Under the pieces are notes generated by a model. The model was not told the origin of the DNA. It ran no database searches and saw only the letters and a program-made list of their open reading frames with translations. Made by a program: the position numbers and the translations under genes. A DNA stretch of 64,000 nucleotides from Xylaria sp. FL1777. Lineage: Eukaryota; Ascomycota; Sordariomycetes; Xylariales; Xylariaceae. Positions 33,280-45,353 of this stretch are shown here, one piece after another (position 1 is the first letter of the stretch; the number at the start of each line of letters is the position of its first letter). The stretch covers positions 181,800 to 245,799 of the forward strand of contig MU400570.1 of assembly GCA_022578965.1 (NCBI GenBank), read 5' to 3'.

Positions 33280-36200
33280 TCAAATAGACCACACTGCGGC
33301 TAACGCGATACTGAGGTTGCGAGACGCGTGAGATGGGTTCTCGAAGATTTACGTGAGCGGTTGTGTCTATTGGTGCTTGTGTACGTAAGTTAGCTACTGC
33401 ATATGCCGGTCACCCGGTGTTATTATTGGTTGGGCAAAGAATCCTGTTTATGTATAAATCGCACTTGGGTAGTTGACCAGACGACAACTACTGACACTGT
33501 ACAAGCCACACTTTCCGCCACAGTCCCCCTGCATGAGTGGTTGCAGTGCCGTACTCGGTGCTTAGCCCCACAGCATCGGGACCCTTGGAGATGCAATGCC
33601 AAGGATGTCCCGCATTGGAGAAATCCATGTCCACTTTATTTTTGTATTCCTTTGCTCATGGACCCCTCTATATCCTCATAGCCAGGACTCAGAGGTACCC
33701 CTCCTCACAATTTTGTCGTGATATGATATACCTACATACTTAAGTACACAGACCAACAAATTTAGGCAGAACCAAACCTCTTCAAATATCTATAGAAGAG
33801 TGGAAGAAGAAAAGTGAAGAAAGAGGGAAAGGGGAAATAAGAAGAGAAGGAAAACAATACCTAACGCTCCCTTAACATCTATGAATGTGGAATTCCCCAT
33901 AATGCGTACGACTACACGTAGATAGCACAATACCCGAAAACGAACGATTTCTTCCACGTATACCCGTGTGGGTAAGTCAACCACCATAGTTGCAAGGTGC
34001 ACACGACTTGAGGTGACTCAAGCCCCGATGCTAAAACAAATAGCAACGCATTATACGCCACGCCGTCTATCCGCGAGCGGGTCAAAAGACAAACTTTCAT
34101 ATCGACAAATCATGTGTTCTAATTTACTTACAGCGAGGGCAGTAAGCCTTGCAATGGAACCCAGGTATTGGTTACTCGAAGTAGCAACCGAGTTCCCTAA
34201 TACCTCAGACAGCGGCCCCATCTAAGGAGACTTTTCAGAGGGGCTTGTGAAGTGTTGATAAACAATAGCGATGATACTTCATCAAGGGTCTGTGTTGAAC
34301 TACCTACCTCTTAGGTAGGTAGGTACATAGTATGGAGTATACTACATATGACACTTTTACTCTATAGGTTTTAAAATAATATTGTCATGTGAACGTGTTG
34401 ATTGCTTCTCCGAAGGCGAGGGCAAAAAGGGGCACAAAAATTAATTTAGGTATCACAAACCAAATTGGAAGCTCGGACCTGTTGGAGGTAGTCTCCGAAC
34501 CAAGAGCCGTCTTCTATGGTAGGGTATACCTAGGTAGGTATCTTGGTATCTTGGTCCTTGTTGGAGACGGAGCCTTGTCGTGGACGGTGGCCAGCTAATC
34601 AAGAGCGACGTTGAAGTGGATGAGTTCGACCAGTCGGATTCTACTGGTACACGATACTGAGGTAGGTATGACATGACCCATGACCTCTGCATTCAGCTCT
34701 GCTGCATGAAGCAGGAGTGGCACATCCTAGGACTTGGGGACAGCCATCTATTCAACACATACTTGTGTATCTATGCGTATGTAAGAAACAGGAAAATCAA
34801 GGGCAAGTCTCAGGGCTTTTGGCTGACTCGACTCCGAGTGCAGTGTCACATCCAAACACCAGGCGCACTGTTTAAAGTGACTCATCACGCACTCGTATAT
34901 CACCTAGACAGTCAGTAACCACACGACACGATTGGCGGGTAATGAATACCTAGTTGCCAAAAAGGTAGAACAAAAGCAAATTTGGAGACCCGGGTCCATT
35001 GTGCAAGGGAGCTAGAAGCTGATGCGCTGTTTTGGTAGGCAAGTAAACATGCACATACAGTACCTACGGAGTACCTAGCCTAGGTTAGGTAAAAGGGGTA
35101 TTTTTGAGTTGCCTATTTACAACTCGTGAAGCGTCACCCTCTGACCATAGTCAAGGATACCTAAGGTATGATGTCCGGATACATATTCCGCCAGGGATTT
35201 GGGCTACTCGCATGACCACTTGCAGAAACTTGGTTATGAAACACCTGGACAGAACATGCCAAGTACCTCCCTACATCGATATAGGTAGTTAACATTACCT
35301 ACATATAGCCAGATGCGGTAGCGTACCACAAATAAACAAACAGCCATCGTTGACGCTGCTCTATCTACATGTAGGCAGATACATACAGTAGATAGTGCTT
35401 GCAGCAGGAACGCTGGCAGAATTTGTGTGGTGCTGTTCCCCGTTCAATGCGGTACATGCTCTGCAGCAGTGGATATTTCAGTTGGTCATAGTGGGCTTCG
35501 GTGGATGTTAGCGAGCTGCTAGCGTGCGCGATCAAAAGGCGGTGACGCCGTGCTGGCCCAATCAGACCAGTGCGGCTCATAGATGATTGCGGCACACGCC
35601 AATCATCGGCCAGCCATCGACGCTGAAACTTTTTGACTTTAGCGTGGTTCGGTGCATGATGCCACCTGGTGTACAACCCAGTGCGCTACTGTCAGTGCTA
35701 AATCCATCTGTAACTTACCCCACTACAGCGCCTGTAAACGGCAGCAAGCCTGCACCGGAGCTAGTGGGTGCAGCCGGAACGGGGACCGTAGCCACGGTAT
35801 ACCTCAATTTTTTCCCTCCCTCGATCGACTGCTTGTTTCTTCTCCCTCCATCTCTTTCCTCACGTAGGAATCAACCAACAACCACACCCACAGACAACGA
35901 AGTCGCACTATCCTATCACCTAGAACAGCATTACCTACTAAACTTCGTCGAGATCATCATGTATTCGGTCGTCGCTGAGCTGTAAACACCCACTGCGGGA
36001 CGTGCCTGCACTGGGCATGTCCCGTAGTCCGTCAGTTCACCGAGAGATTCCACCAACTGCCCAATCGACGAAGTTCCACAGACTTTGATTGTCTCGTGCT
36101 CTCTTCCACGAGCGAAGAAGCCATTGAAGAAGTCTGCACAGCTAACAGATTTATACCCATTCACGGCCCCATATGCTCGTGGGCTCAATACGATTGAAAT

Positions 36201-36503
36201 ATTCTCTTTACAGAATTTCTAAATCTCACATACCACCACTCTGCGTCTCTCCAACCCACCGCAATCAATTGTTCCTCCGTACCCCAATACATCGTGTAAT
36301 CCTTACGGGCGATAGAAATATTGAAAATCATATTTCGTATCCTGCCATTTACCGATAGCTTGACTACACCCTAGCTCGGGAGCCGTCGAGAAAGCGTTTC
36401 GGAACCTCACCGCCGTTTACTCCCATACTCCAAACAGCAACCCTGGTTCCAAACTACACCCCCCTGCACATACCTCCACACATTTGATCTTGCGTACACG
36501 GCG
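33280..36503. other. Intergenic region between kinesin and the acidic protein gene
   Basis: More than 3 kb with no supported gene. Many short open frames exist on both strands, all without domains. TAGG tetranucleotides cluster near 34,305-34,325 and 34,530. Confidence 0.45.
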
Positions 36504-38289
36504 ATGCGGCAAGGCACAATGATACGCCTGAAGATCCCGGTAACTCCGGTCAAGGCTAAGAACCGTCGGGATTCCGACTCGCTGTCGTCCCTGGACCTTT
36601 CAGATGAGAGTGGATACTCCGGCGTTGAGGATATTACTGGCTCAGATGATGATGAGGAGGATGTGGAGGCGGCCGAGGAGGAGCATATACTGTCCGACGA
36701 ACTGCAACATGTTACTCGGAGCTCCCCTCGGCCGCACCAAAATGAAGAAGATGAAGATGACGACGACGACGAAGCCCTTGGAGACGATGAGGGAGGCGGT
36801 TACGATGAGGACGACGACGACGTTGAGGAGACTATTAGCTGGGATGGCCTTCTGTCAGAACCCGAGCAGGTTGAAATAGATGACCTAACTGACACCCAAC
36901 CCCCGACTGTTAAACGCCGCGTTCGATTCGATGTACCCGATTCGGAGGATGATGAGGATACCGAGACAGATGAAGATACCGCCTATGGTTTCTTCCCAGA
37001 TTTGTTTATTGATAAGAGCAAGTTAGACCCATCTTTCCGTCTAGAGGTTGACCAAAATTCCGATGACGACTCCGATGCTTACTGGGATCACTACGGAACT
37101 TCTAACATCGCCGGAAGCATGTTTGAAGAAGAAAGCTCGGATTTTGAAGCGCTTATTAATGCCGTCGAAGAAGATGACACCACCCCTGTCGCTACTCCAA
37201 TGACCCAGAATGATATGTCTACTGCATTTTCTACCCCCGTCGCTTCACCTGAAAAGGACGAAGTATCTTTGGATGGCTATCAAAGTAAGTTGATGCTGTT
37301 GCTTGGCGCATAGCAGCCTTACTAATCGAAGTTGTCTAGCTGATGGTGACACCACTGATGAGGAAGAACCTGTTCCTAGACCCATTCGACGTAAGACTCG
37401 AAGAGATCTTACGGAAGAGGCGTCAGAAACATCTGACGTTGAGATCATCAAAGGTCGCCGTGGCCATCCACGCGTGGGCCGTTTCAGTCTAGACAAATCT
37501 TTTAAAAAACCTATTGCCATGGTAAATCCGAGAACAGGCAAGCTGATGATATTTACCACTCATCGAAGTATGAAAAAGGGACTTGACTTGTCTCCTGAAT
37601 CATTCAACTTCTCTTTCTTCGATCAAACTCAGTCATCCCCTATTTTAGGCAATCCTGGCAACATTATGATGAGCGGTATGATGTCATCTAACACATTCGG
37701 TGACTTCATGAACACACACGCAGTCGGACCTGCAGAAGCATGGTATGCCCAGGCACCTGACTGCAACGGATTTGGGGATAGTTCCGGCTCGGAAGGCCCG
37801 GTGGTTGACGAAGAGGAAAAGAACTTGAGGATCGAAGACTTCCTTGAAATCGATGACGACAGCGATTCGTCTGATGATCAACAAGACATCGACAAGGATG
37901 AAAAAGAAGAAATGTTGTGTACACCTGGCCGACCGACCACATCCTCTAGTGACGTGACTTCACTCCTAGACCATTTTGAGCATAATTCCAATCTAGTTGG
38001 TGCCTTCCGAAGGGATCAGGCGCACCATCGCTTAATCACTCGTAGTAAAGCTACGCACGATTCTTTGGCCTTCTCAGGACCTTATTTCGAAGGAACGTTG
38101 CGAGGTATCAAGGATGGGCGGATTGCTACTGCCAATGTGCCTATCTCCCCCCTTCGCAGACGTAAGAAGATACCTGAATTTGCCAGCAGCCCTCTCTCGT
38201 CGTCTGCGAAGCGAAAAGCCTCATCGGAGCATCGTATGGGCCACAAGAGACAGAGAAGCATTCCGGATGTCGGGCCCCTCCATCTGTAA
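36504..38289 (+). CDS. Highly acidic, probably nuclear protein of unknown function
   Basis: The exons are 36504-37284 and 37340-38289, with a GTAAGT donor, an ACTAAT branch and a CTAG acceptor, giving 576 residues. I do not recognise the family. Residues about 30-160 and 340-480 contain long Asp/Glu runs interrupted by Ser. Between them is a basic, structured-looking segment: VPRPIRRKTRRDL, GRRGHPRVGRFSLDKSFKKP and NPRTGKLMIFTTHRSMKKG. The C-terminus is basic (SPLRRRKKIP, SSAKRKASSEHR, GHKRQRSIP), with several likely nuclear localisation signals. Acidic tracts beside basic clusters are common in chromatin or transcription co-regulators, but that is only an analogy. The consistent phase across the intron and the even codon usage support a real gene. 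A second in-frame ATG lies five codons downstream. Confidence 0.75.
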
Positions 38290-40711
38290 CTTTCCACAAA
38301 GTCGCCACCTAATTTCGGCTTCATATTTCTACCATTTCTACAATACGCTGTTGGACGGCATGGCCCTAAGGCTATCCCTGGCCACGGACAGCAAACGACT
38401 TATGTTTCCTGCTCCCTATTTTCTTGATCACATTATTTCGCTATTTTCAGCGCTGGTCCGACAGTCATTCTGCTCAACAGGCTCCAGTCTTCTGTGATGC
38501 CCTCTGAACAGAAAAGCAAATAAGGAAGTCCGATTCTATGCAGACGGATTTCCTGGATGTCCTTCCGACTTGAACACTGGATAGACGGATACAAACTATA
38601 ACCTACACGCAGGCGAAACTGCCGGTCACGTCAAAAGTTTCTTGTATTTGGAATTTCCGATTTTTTTCATCGTCCACGAGGCTTGGTTAAAGCGATGATA
38701 CCCCCTGAAACCGGCTGCTATAGGCAGCGGTGGATTTAGGCGGAAAGGACCTAATATGTACGAGTGATGCCTCAGGTAAGAGTTGCGTGAGGCATTTCCC
38801 CTGCTCAGAATCATTGTACCATCCTTCTGTAGACTCGCGATAACCGATAGCAATATAATTGATTATTCACTGTAATGGTAGAGCCCGTTTTGGCACCGAT
38901 TATAATATGTTCAAAACTATGAAGCCTCAATACTATATTCTCTCCTTTCATACCAATATGACAGCTAACATTAGGAACAAGACCCCGCCCTCAGATACCG
39001 GATAGCCTCTTTTTTCGTCCCTCAAATGACACTAATATTATTAGATTATGTGCAGAATGCTTAAGAAGAGCTGAGCTACCCTTCGTTGGCCATTAGTGCG
39101 TAGTCGTTATACATGAATAGGTTTAAAATGTCACGAAAGGAGTCATATGGTTGTGCTTGTCGGGCAATTGATATCGTGAAATTGTACAAGTCCGCTGTTA
39201 GCTGTTGCGATCTGACTCATTCCGTGACGTCTTTAACGTTTACCGTTTCTTGCTTTGCTAAAAAGGCCACGGCCTGCATGTGGTGAAATACCTAACCGTG
39301 GCAGCTTCTTAGCTGGTTGTGTTAAGTCAATATCTGCCTACCATTATTGGGCACTCGGAAGCACTATATAAACATTTAATTGCATTTAGGTAAGTGTCTA
39401 TTGTCATCTGTGCTAGGTAAAGCGGGTATGACGGAATCTTCAGCCCATACTATACAGAGTTGTGGCCTTGATATCTAGTGTTTACACCTCCTGTCGCGAA
39501 TGAATGAGGGCCTGACGTCTTTTATAATTCTGACCCCGTTGGCGACATGTACTATTTTCAGAAATTCTGCACGCTACCTAATTTGAGCTGAATGATTCCT
39601 CACGTGCCTGCATTGCAGGCGGGAGTATAAATCAAAATCGAGTGTTAGGTGACGCGCGTCTTTATGTACTTAATCACCGATCATCTGCTTTGCGGGAACT
39701 TGTTGTCATGGAATATAATTCTGTTGAGGGTGTTCTAGCACGGGACCGGGGCTAATTCGGTGCTTCTCCCACGCAACGTTTACCTGCTAACGTGACATAA
39801 TATCTGCCAGAAGTTATCAGACTCCTCTTCTCTCCTAACTCAGATGCTTTAACACGGGTAGGTGCCTGCGCTGGCTTATAAAATCAAGGCCAGTCGACGA
39901 GACAGCTGATCAACAGGTGAATTGCGGATTGATGGACTTGGAACGGAGTCACTGGAGTCCTTAACCTACGGCTATAAGACATGGCGTAGTGTAAATTTGG
40001 GGGACTTGAAGAAGCAATATGATTTCCATAGCAAATCCTGCTTCTTATAAGCTACAATTTAGGTAGAATAAGCTGGGTTAGATACTCTAGTTCCAGCTTT
40101 AGAAAATCAAGGCTCTTAAAAATTGTACTCCCGAACAGCTTTTCTATTTTCTGAGATCCAAATGAACTCTGTGTATAGTGCTATGGTAAAAGGCTTAAAC
40201 ACGTTATCCACTCACTATATATTATATTAAGAATAAGACTTTATTTCCTGTTTCCTGCTACAACGCTCATGGGAATAGATATGTTAATTACTTTATCATC
40301 ACACCTACCAGTCTAACCTATTGTAACACCTGAATTACCATTCGTCGGCCATCGTGACTGTCATATATAAGCTGCTGTAGGTCACCAGTTGTTGTTGTTG
40401 TTTATTTTTCTTTGGGGGGTTCTTTCTCCCAGACTACTCTTGCTCCAGTAAGGAGATCCTGACTTACAGCTAATCATGGAAGGGCCAAGGACGTGCTTTA
40501 CGAAATTTAAGATCCTCCATGTTTGTCGCCAACTGACGGAAACAGAGAAGCTTCGATTCACAGAAGAGTGCAGAAGCGCAACACCATACAAGTCAGGTTT
40601 ATTTGGTGTGCATTTCTGGTCTTACTTCATCAAAACAACTATCCCATATCCAAAAACCAGAATACTTAGGTGATTTCGAGTGAGCTATCTAGCTAGGCCC
40701 TGCCCGAGCGT
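38290..40711. other. Intergenic region, start of the gene-poor accessory segment
   Basis: About 2.4 kb without a supported gene. The sequence becomes more AT-rich than further left. A small open pair at 40382-40673 shows no domain on either strand. Confidence 0.45.
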
Positions 40712-42616
40712 ATGAAAGAGTTCACTATGGATACCCGTGCGATAATACTAACTCTACGGAGAGCTCTGTCTCTCTACGTCCAATTTATCTATCCCGGCAC
40801 TCCCCATTACGATCATCTGAATAGGGCCATGTACCGTTCAGGCCTGAATTCAGACTTTCGACCTGCATGTATCATTTTACCCCGAAATGGACACGATGTT
40901 TCCATTTTCATCAAAACCATTCGGCCGTTTATCATCATGGGTAGAATTAAGTTCGCCATTGTCTCCAGGGGACGCCAACAAGCTCGCGGCTGCTCCAATA
41001 TCGACAAAGGGATTGTTCTTAATCTGGGGTTCCTAAAAGGAATCCGCATCGGGTCTGAGTGGGTGACCATAGGTGTTGCAGAGTGCTGGGAGAACGTGTA
41101 TGCGAAACTCCAAGAGGAAGGGCTTGCATGTGCCGGGGCCCTGTCTGGAGGTGTATGTGGGAAGGCATTGCAAGGTAAGTATTTCGGCAAATGGCAAATC
41201 GAACTAACATGGTCTCGCTGCAAGACAGCAACTTGTGCAAGTGATACCACGAATTGACACCTGATACAGGTGGTTTATCGATCTTTTCCTCTCAGCATGG
41301 ATTTATCTGTGACCAGGTATGTACAAGATTATCTCTCACTCTCGCGTGACTAGGTTTAACCTATCTTTCCTCTATAATATCAGAATACAACATGCTGAAT
41401 TAAGGTAACACAGGTTATCGGGTATAAGATAGTCTTGGCTTGTGGCACTATCATCCACGCCACTGCCAAAAATCACGTTGGACTCTGGATGGCGCTACGT
41501 GGCGGTGGCAACAATTTCGGTATTGTCATAAGTATAACCATGAGAACTTTTAAACAGGGCTCAATTTATGGCGGTCACCTGTTGTATCCACAAGAAAACT
41601 TTTATGAGCAGGTCAGTTCGCTTGAGTTTCTTTTGACGTGTCTCAAGAGACAGGTTGCCGAATCAGGGGGTTCTCACTTCTAGCAACCATATAAAGACTC
41701 CACTGAACCTTTTCTTTCTTTATTTGTTCTCACTATAACTGGTGATAACTAATTCTATATTCTCAACTAGATTGCGATCCTGATTCGGGAGCTTAATAAC
41801 CCATACCCATGCACAAAGACATATATTGCGATGAGTTTGGCATGGATGAGTGACTTTGACACTGAGCCAATTGCCGTCAATGAACTATATTACAGTGAGG
41901 GCGTTGAAAACCCACCGGCACTCAGACAATTCCAACCCCAGAGCCAACTCCCCGGTTCCAACACATTACGGATTCAGACACTCGTAGAAGCCGCTAGACA
42001 GCATCCAATCGAAAACGAGAGGCTACCACACAGGTGTGTAAAAGCCTTGATGCCATGATCATAGAATTATGGCTTTCCCTCGAGGAGGTTGATGTTCGTT
42101 TTATTCATTACTAATACTTATCTATACAGATCGGCCAGTATGAACATACATGTCAAGGCTCAGCTTTCACCTATTATCTTTGGAGCGACCCTGTTTAAAG
42201 AGGCAGTTAATCGTCTCAAAGACTGCAAGGGTCTTATCTGCGTATATAGTTTGTATCCATACCAGCCCTCTCTATTAGCCGCCTCTGCTACACTTGGAAG
42301 CAACGTGCTTTGCGTCTATCCGAACTTTGGCCCAATTATTATGATATCAATCTTCGCTTGGTGGACGAAGAGTGAAGATGATGACAAGATCCTCAGAGAA
42401 TTCGATGACATATTAACAAAAACTGAGCAGAAAGCTGAAGTGGACGGGCTGGCCGTACGGTTGAAGTATATGAATTATGCGGCCTCCTTTCAGGACCCTA
42501 TCGGGTCATATGGCTTAGACATTAAGGAAAAATTACAAATAATCAGCAAACTTTACGATCCTCATGGTATATTTCAAAAAGGCGTGCCTGGGGGTTGGAA
42601 GCTATTCGATAACTAG
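40712..42616 (+). CDS. FAD-dependent oxidoreductase, berberine-bridge-enzyme-like, atypical flavin site
   Basis: Five exons give 485 residues: 40712-41174, 41270-41316, 41414-41611, 41771-42033 and 42130-42616. The donors are GTAAGT, GTATGT, GTCAGT and GTGTGT, and every junction keeps phase. The order is an FAD_binding_4 (PCMH) domain (about 45-250: FRPACIILPRNG, GIVLNLGFLKGI, GGLSIFSSQHGFICDQ, GGGNNFGIV), then a substrate domain and a C-terminal BBE element (YDPHGIFQKGVPGGWK). Relatives oxidise small molecules and usually carry FAD on a His in a GGGH loop. Here that loop reads SRGRQQARGCSNID (about residues 85-98) with no His, so covalent attachment through it seems lost. No secretion signal is visible. 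The third intron (159 nt) is the least certain. The gene may be non-covalent FAD-binding or decaying. Confidence 0.75.
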
Positions 42617-42907
42617 TGCTTAATGTCACTAGATTGAGCAGGCTGTCTAGGTCAAGCAAAAAGAGGGTTCACACATAGAGCTGCGAGCACAGCCATACAC
42701 TTCTAAAAGTGGAATCAGAGTCATAATAGAATTCCTTTGCAATAATCGCCCCTGTATTCGTAAATGTGCGCTTGACTTGAGATGAGGTCGGAGTTATGCG
42801 TAGATCTTTATCACTCTAGGTATACCTCCTATCATACACATAAACTATTTCAGCACAAACTAGCAACTTAATTATTGGTAAACGAAGAGAAGGACACCAA
42901 TGCTTAT

Positions 42908-43767
42908 TTACCATGGGATAAAGCCAACCTTATCGAGGATCTTTCCAGAATCCGCATCCCTCTTTCCCTCGGCAACCGCGATAAGCCTCCGACCGCCTTC
43001 ACTAGGATGTTCTGCTCCCATAGCTTCCATTCGTTCTGTCCCAATGTTTCCTAGCCCGGTGGCGCAAAAACCAGGGCTGACGCTGAAAACCTTGATCCCG
43101 TCCTCCTTGAGCTTGTGGTGCCAGTCCAGCATCAGCATACTCAGGGCCGTCTTGCTGCAGCGATAGCCTATTGTTTCGAAGTCGACCTTCTTGGGCCAAC
43201 CCGCAGGCTGGGGAGGCGTAGGGAAGTACGTCTCAGCTGCTTGGGTCATCTGCGACAGACCGGCGAGGAAGAGTATACGAGGTTCCGCGGACTTGAGAAG
43301 CAGGGGAATAAAAGTCCAAGTCACGACGTTAGTGCCGGAGAGGTTCAGATCGTAGGCTTTGTTAAAGCACTCTCGCAAGGACATCTTGCCCTGTACGAAT
43401 TGAGAATCGAATCCGCCGCCTAAGGGAACCAAGTTAGCCAGGGAAAAGATGTTAAGATTAGAGAATAAACAACTAGTTTACCGGCGTTGTTGATGAGAAT
43501 GTCGAGACGACCTTGCTTGTCCTTCACTACCTCGAACGCCTTCTCTATAGACTCGTCACTGTACAGATCAATTTGAAGCACTTCAACGGTACTAGTAGCA
43601 GTCGGGACTTCTGCCAAGATGTTTTCAAGCGCAATCTTGCCCTTCTCTATAGACCGGCTTCCAAGATACACATGGTAGCTGTTCGGAGACTGCAGGAAGG
43701 CCTTGACGGTTTCGTAGCCGATGCCATTGTTAGCACCGGTCACAAGGACGACTTTCTTAGTTGACAT
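42908..43767 (-). CDS. Short-chain dehydrogenase/reductase (SDR)
   Basis: The exons are 43767-43482 and 43419-42908, with a GTAAAC donor and a TTAG acceptor, giving 265 residues. The cofactor motif TGANNGIG is at residues 10-17 and NNAG at about 93-96, the latter restored by the splice. The catalytic triad is plausible: Ser in LAGLSQ (about 151), Tyr181 and Lys185 in YRCSK. VSPGFCATGLG follows, a typical SDR post-catalytic loop. The start MSTKKVVLVTG has no N-terminal extension and no targeting signal, so a cytosolic NAD(P)-dependent ketone/alcohol oxidoreductase is inferred; the substrate is unknown. It converges tail to tail with the FAD oxidoreductase, with 291 bases between the stops. Confidence 0.9.
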
Positions 43768-45353
43768 TGTGTTGTGATTTGGGATGCTATGTATGGGAGG
43801 CCGATAGGATATCCAAACTTGAAGGCTTAGCTAATTTATAGGTATTAAGTAGATACCTTCGATTACAAATAAGTTACCTGGAATGGATTCTCGGGTCCGT
43901 AGGTTCCTAGTTAAGCCGTACAGACTTTTTAGATCACTAGATTCCAAGCTTACAACATAGGTTACTTTTGTAATCACTGGTAAACCACTCCTTTCTTTAT
44001 GGAACTGCACACGGTCACGAGGCATATGAAATGGTCATTCACAAAATCGAACTGCGACATCAATTATTAATAATCTATAACAAGCAGGTTAACGCCTACG
44101 GCCTACCTACCGGCAGTATGTCTATGCTATGAAGCTGAACATACCTCCTATCAAGAAAAAGGGGGCGGAGTTAGGTCTGCACTACAGCCCGCTATCTCCA
44201 CTAATTCCTCAGTATCGCCGGATAGGCAACTGCAAGATGATAGAAAACATACTTGCTATGCTATAAATATGTCATACTGTAGACTCACTCGTGATTCAGT
44301 CCGCCGCCTCAGTTCTGGCTGATGGTGCACGTAAGCTACCTAGCATGCATGCGATCCCCCTTTGCAATAATGCTCGCAGTGTAATGGATAGCCCCAGGGT
44401 TCTCTACGGAACTTTACTCATAATAATACCCCTAAACAGAAATTCGTATATTATTATGTTACAAACTAGATTCAAATCCCACGAAGAGGCGTGATATTAT
44501 ATGGAAACTCTACCATAAGGAGCGCTAGAGACCTTGGCTCGTGGTAGACACATAAATTAACCTATCCTAACTACCAGCTAAGTATGTATACAAATAGATT
44601 AACAGCTTTACCTGATGTGTCATCGATCTATCCATTTATAACTGAAAGTTTCTGTCATGAAATATAGGAATAGCAGCCGAGGTGTCCAAAATCACCCTGC
44701 CAGCTGGATCTAACTTATAGTATTTGTAGTTCATAGCTGCAAGGACTACTATCTTCAAGAAGAGTTTAAATCGGATTACACAAGCTTCTGGTCACTGGCA
44801 TCATTGTAACCGTCTTCCAAGTCAATGTTTCCGCTTTGCCGTGGCTGTCTCGATATCTTGAGCGTGGCTTGTCTTACTATAACCGGATCTGAACAAACAG
44901 ATGCTACTGTAGCCAGTAAGCGAATACCTTGAAGAGTATAGGTAGGTTCGGATTTTATCGATGTTATATTCTTTTCAAATTTCTAGCAGACCATATTCGA
45001 ATCATTACTTTTTATTTTTCAACCCCTTTTTAACTAAGTCAATATTTGAAGGTAGTAAAAGGGGGCTTCTGTTAATGTCTTGGCAGGTCTGCTATAGTGA
45101 CTAAGTAATAATCTAAAGATGCAACTATTTCAATCTAGGCAAGGTTCTGTATTCTACACTTACCCTATAAACTTCACATGGTAACAATGGTTAGATAGCA
45201 ATTGTGGAACATATGGGATCCTCCTTTACCCCACAGACGTCACTCACATTGCGTAGTATCGGCTCCCGATGTTACTATGTGATTATCTAAGGTTCGATGT
45301 ACAATTAGGTCAGCGTACATAGCGTCTAGTCTCTTTCTCAGAATAAATTGACG
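43768..45353. other. Intergenic gap, divergent promoters of SDR and MlrC-like genes
   Basis: No supported gene. A tRNA-like scrap near 44,375-44,490 was examined and not called. The stretch 44,950-45,060 is AT-rich. Confidence 0.4.

Noticed and set aside
44375..44490. tRNA-like scrap with GTGTAATGGATAGC and a GATTCAAATCCCA loop
   Set aside because: The T-stem is broken, no anticodon loop with U33 forms and there is no clear terminator; likely coincidence or a very old relic.
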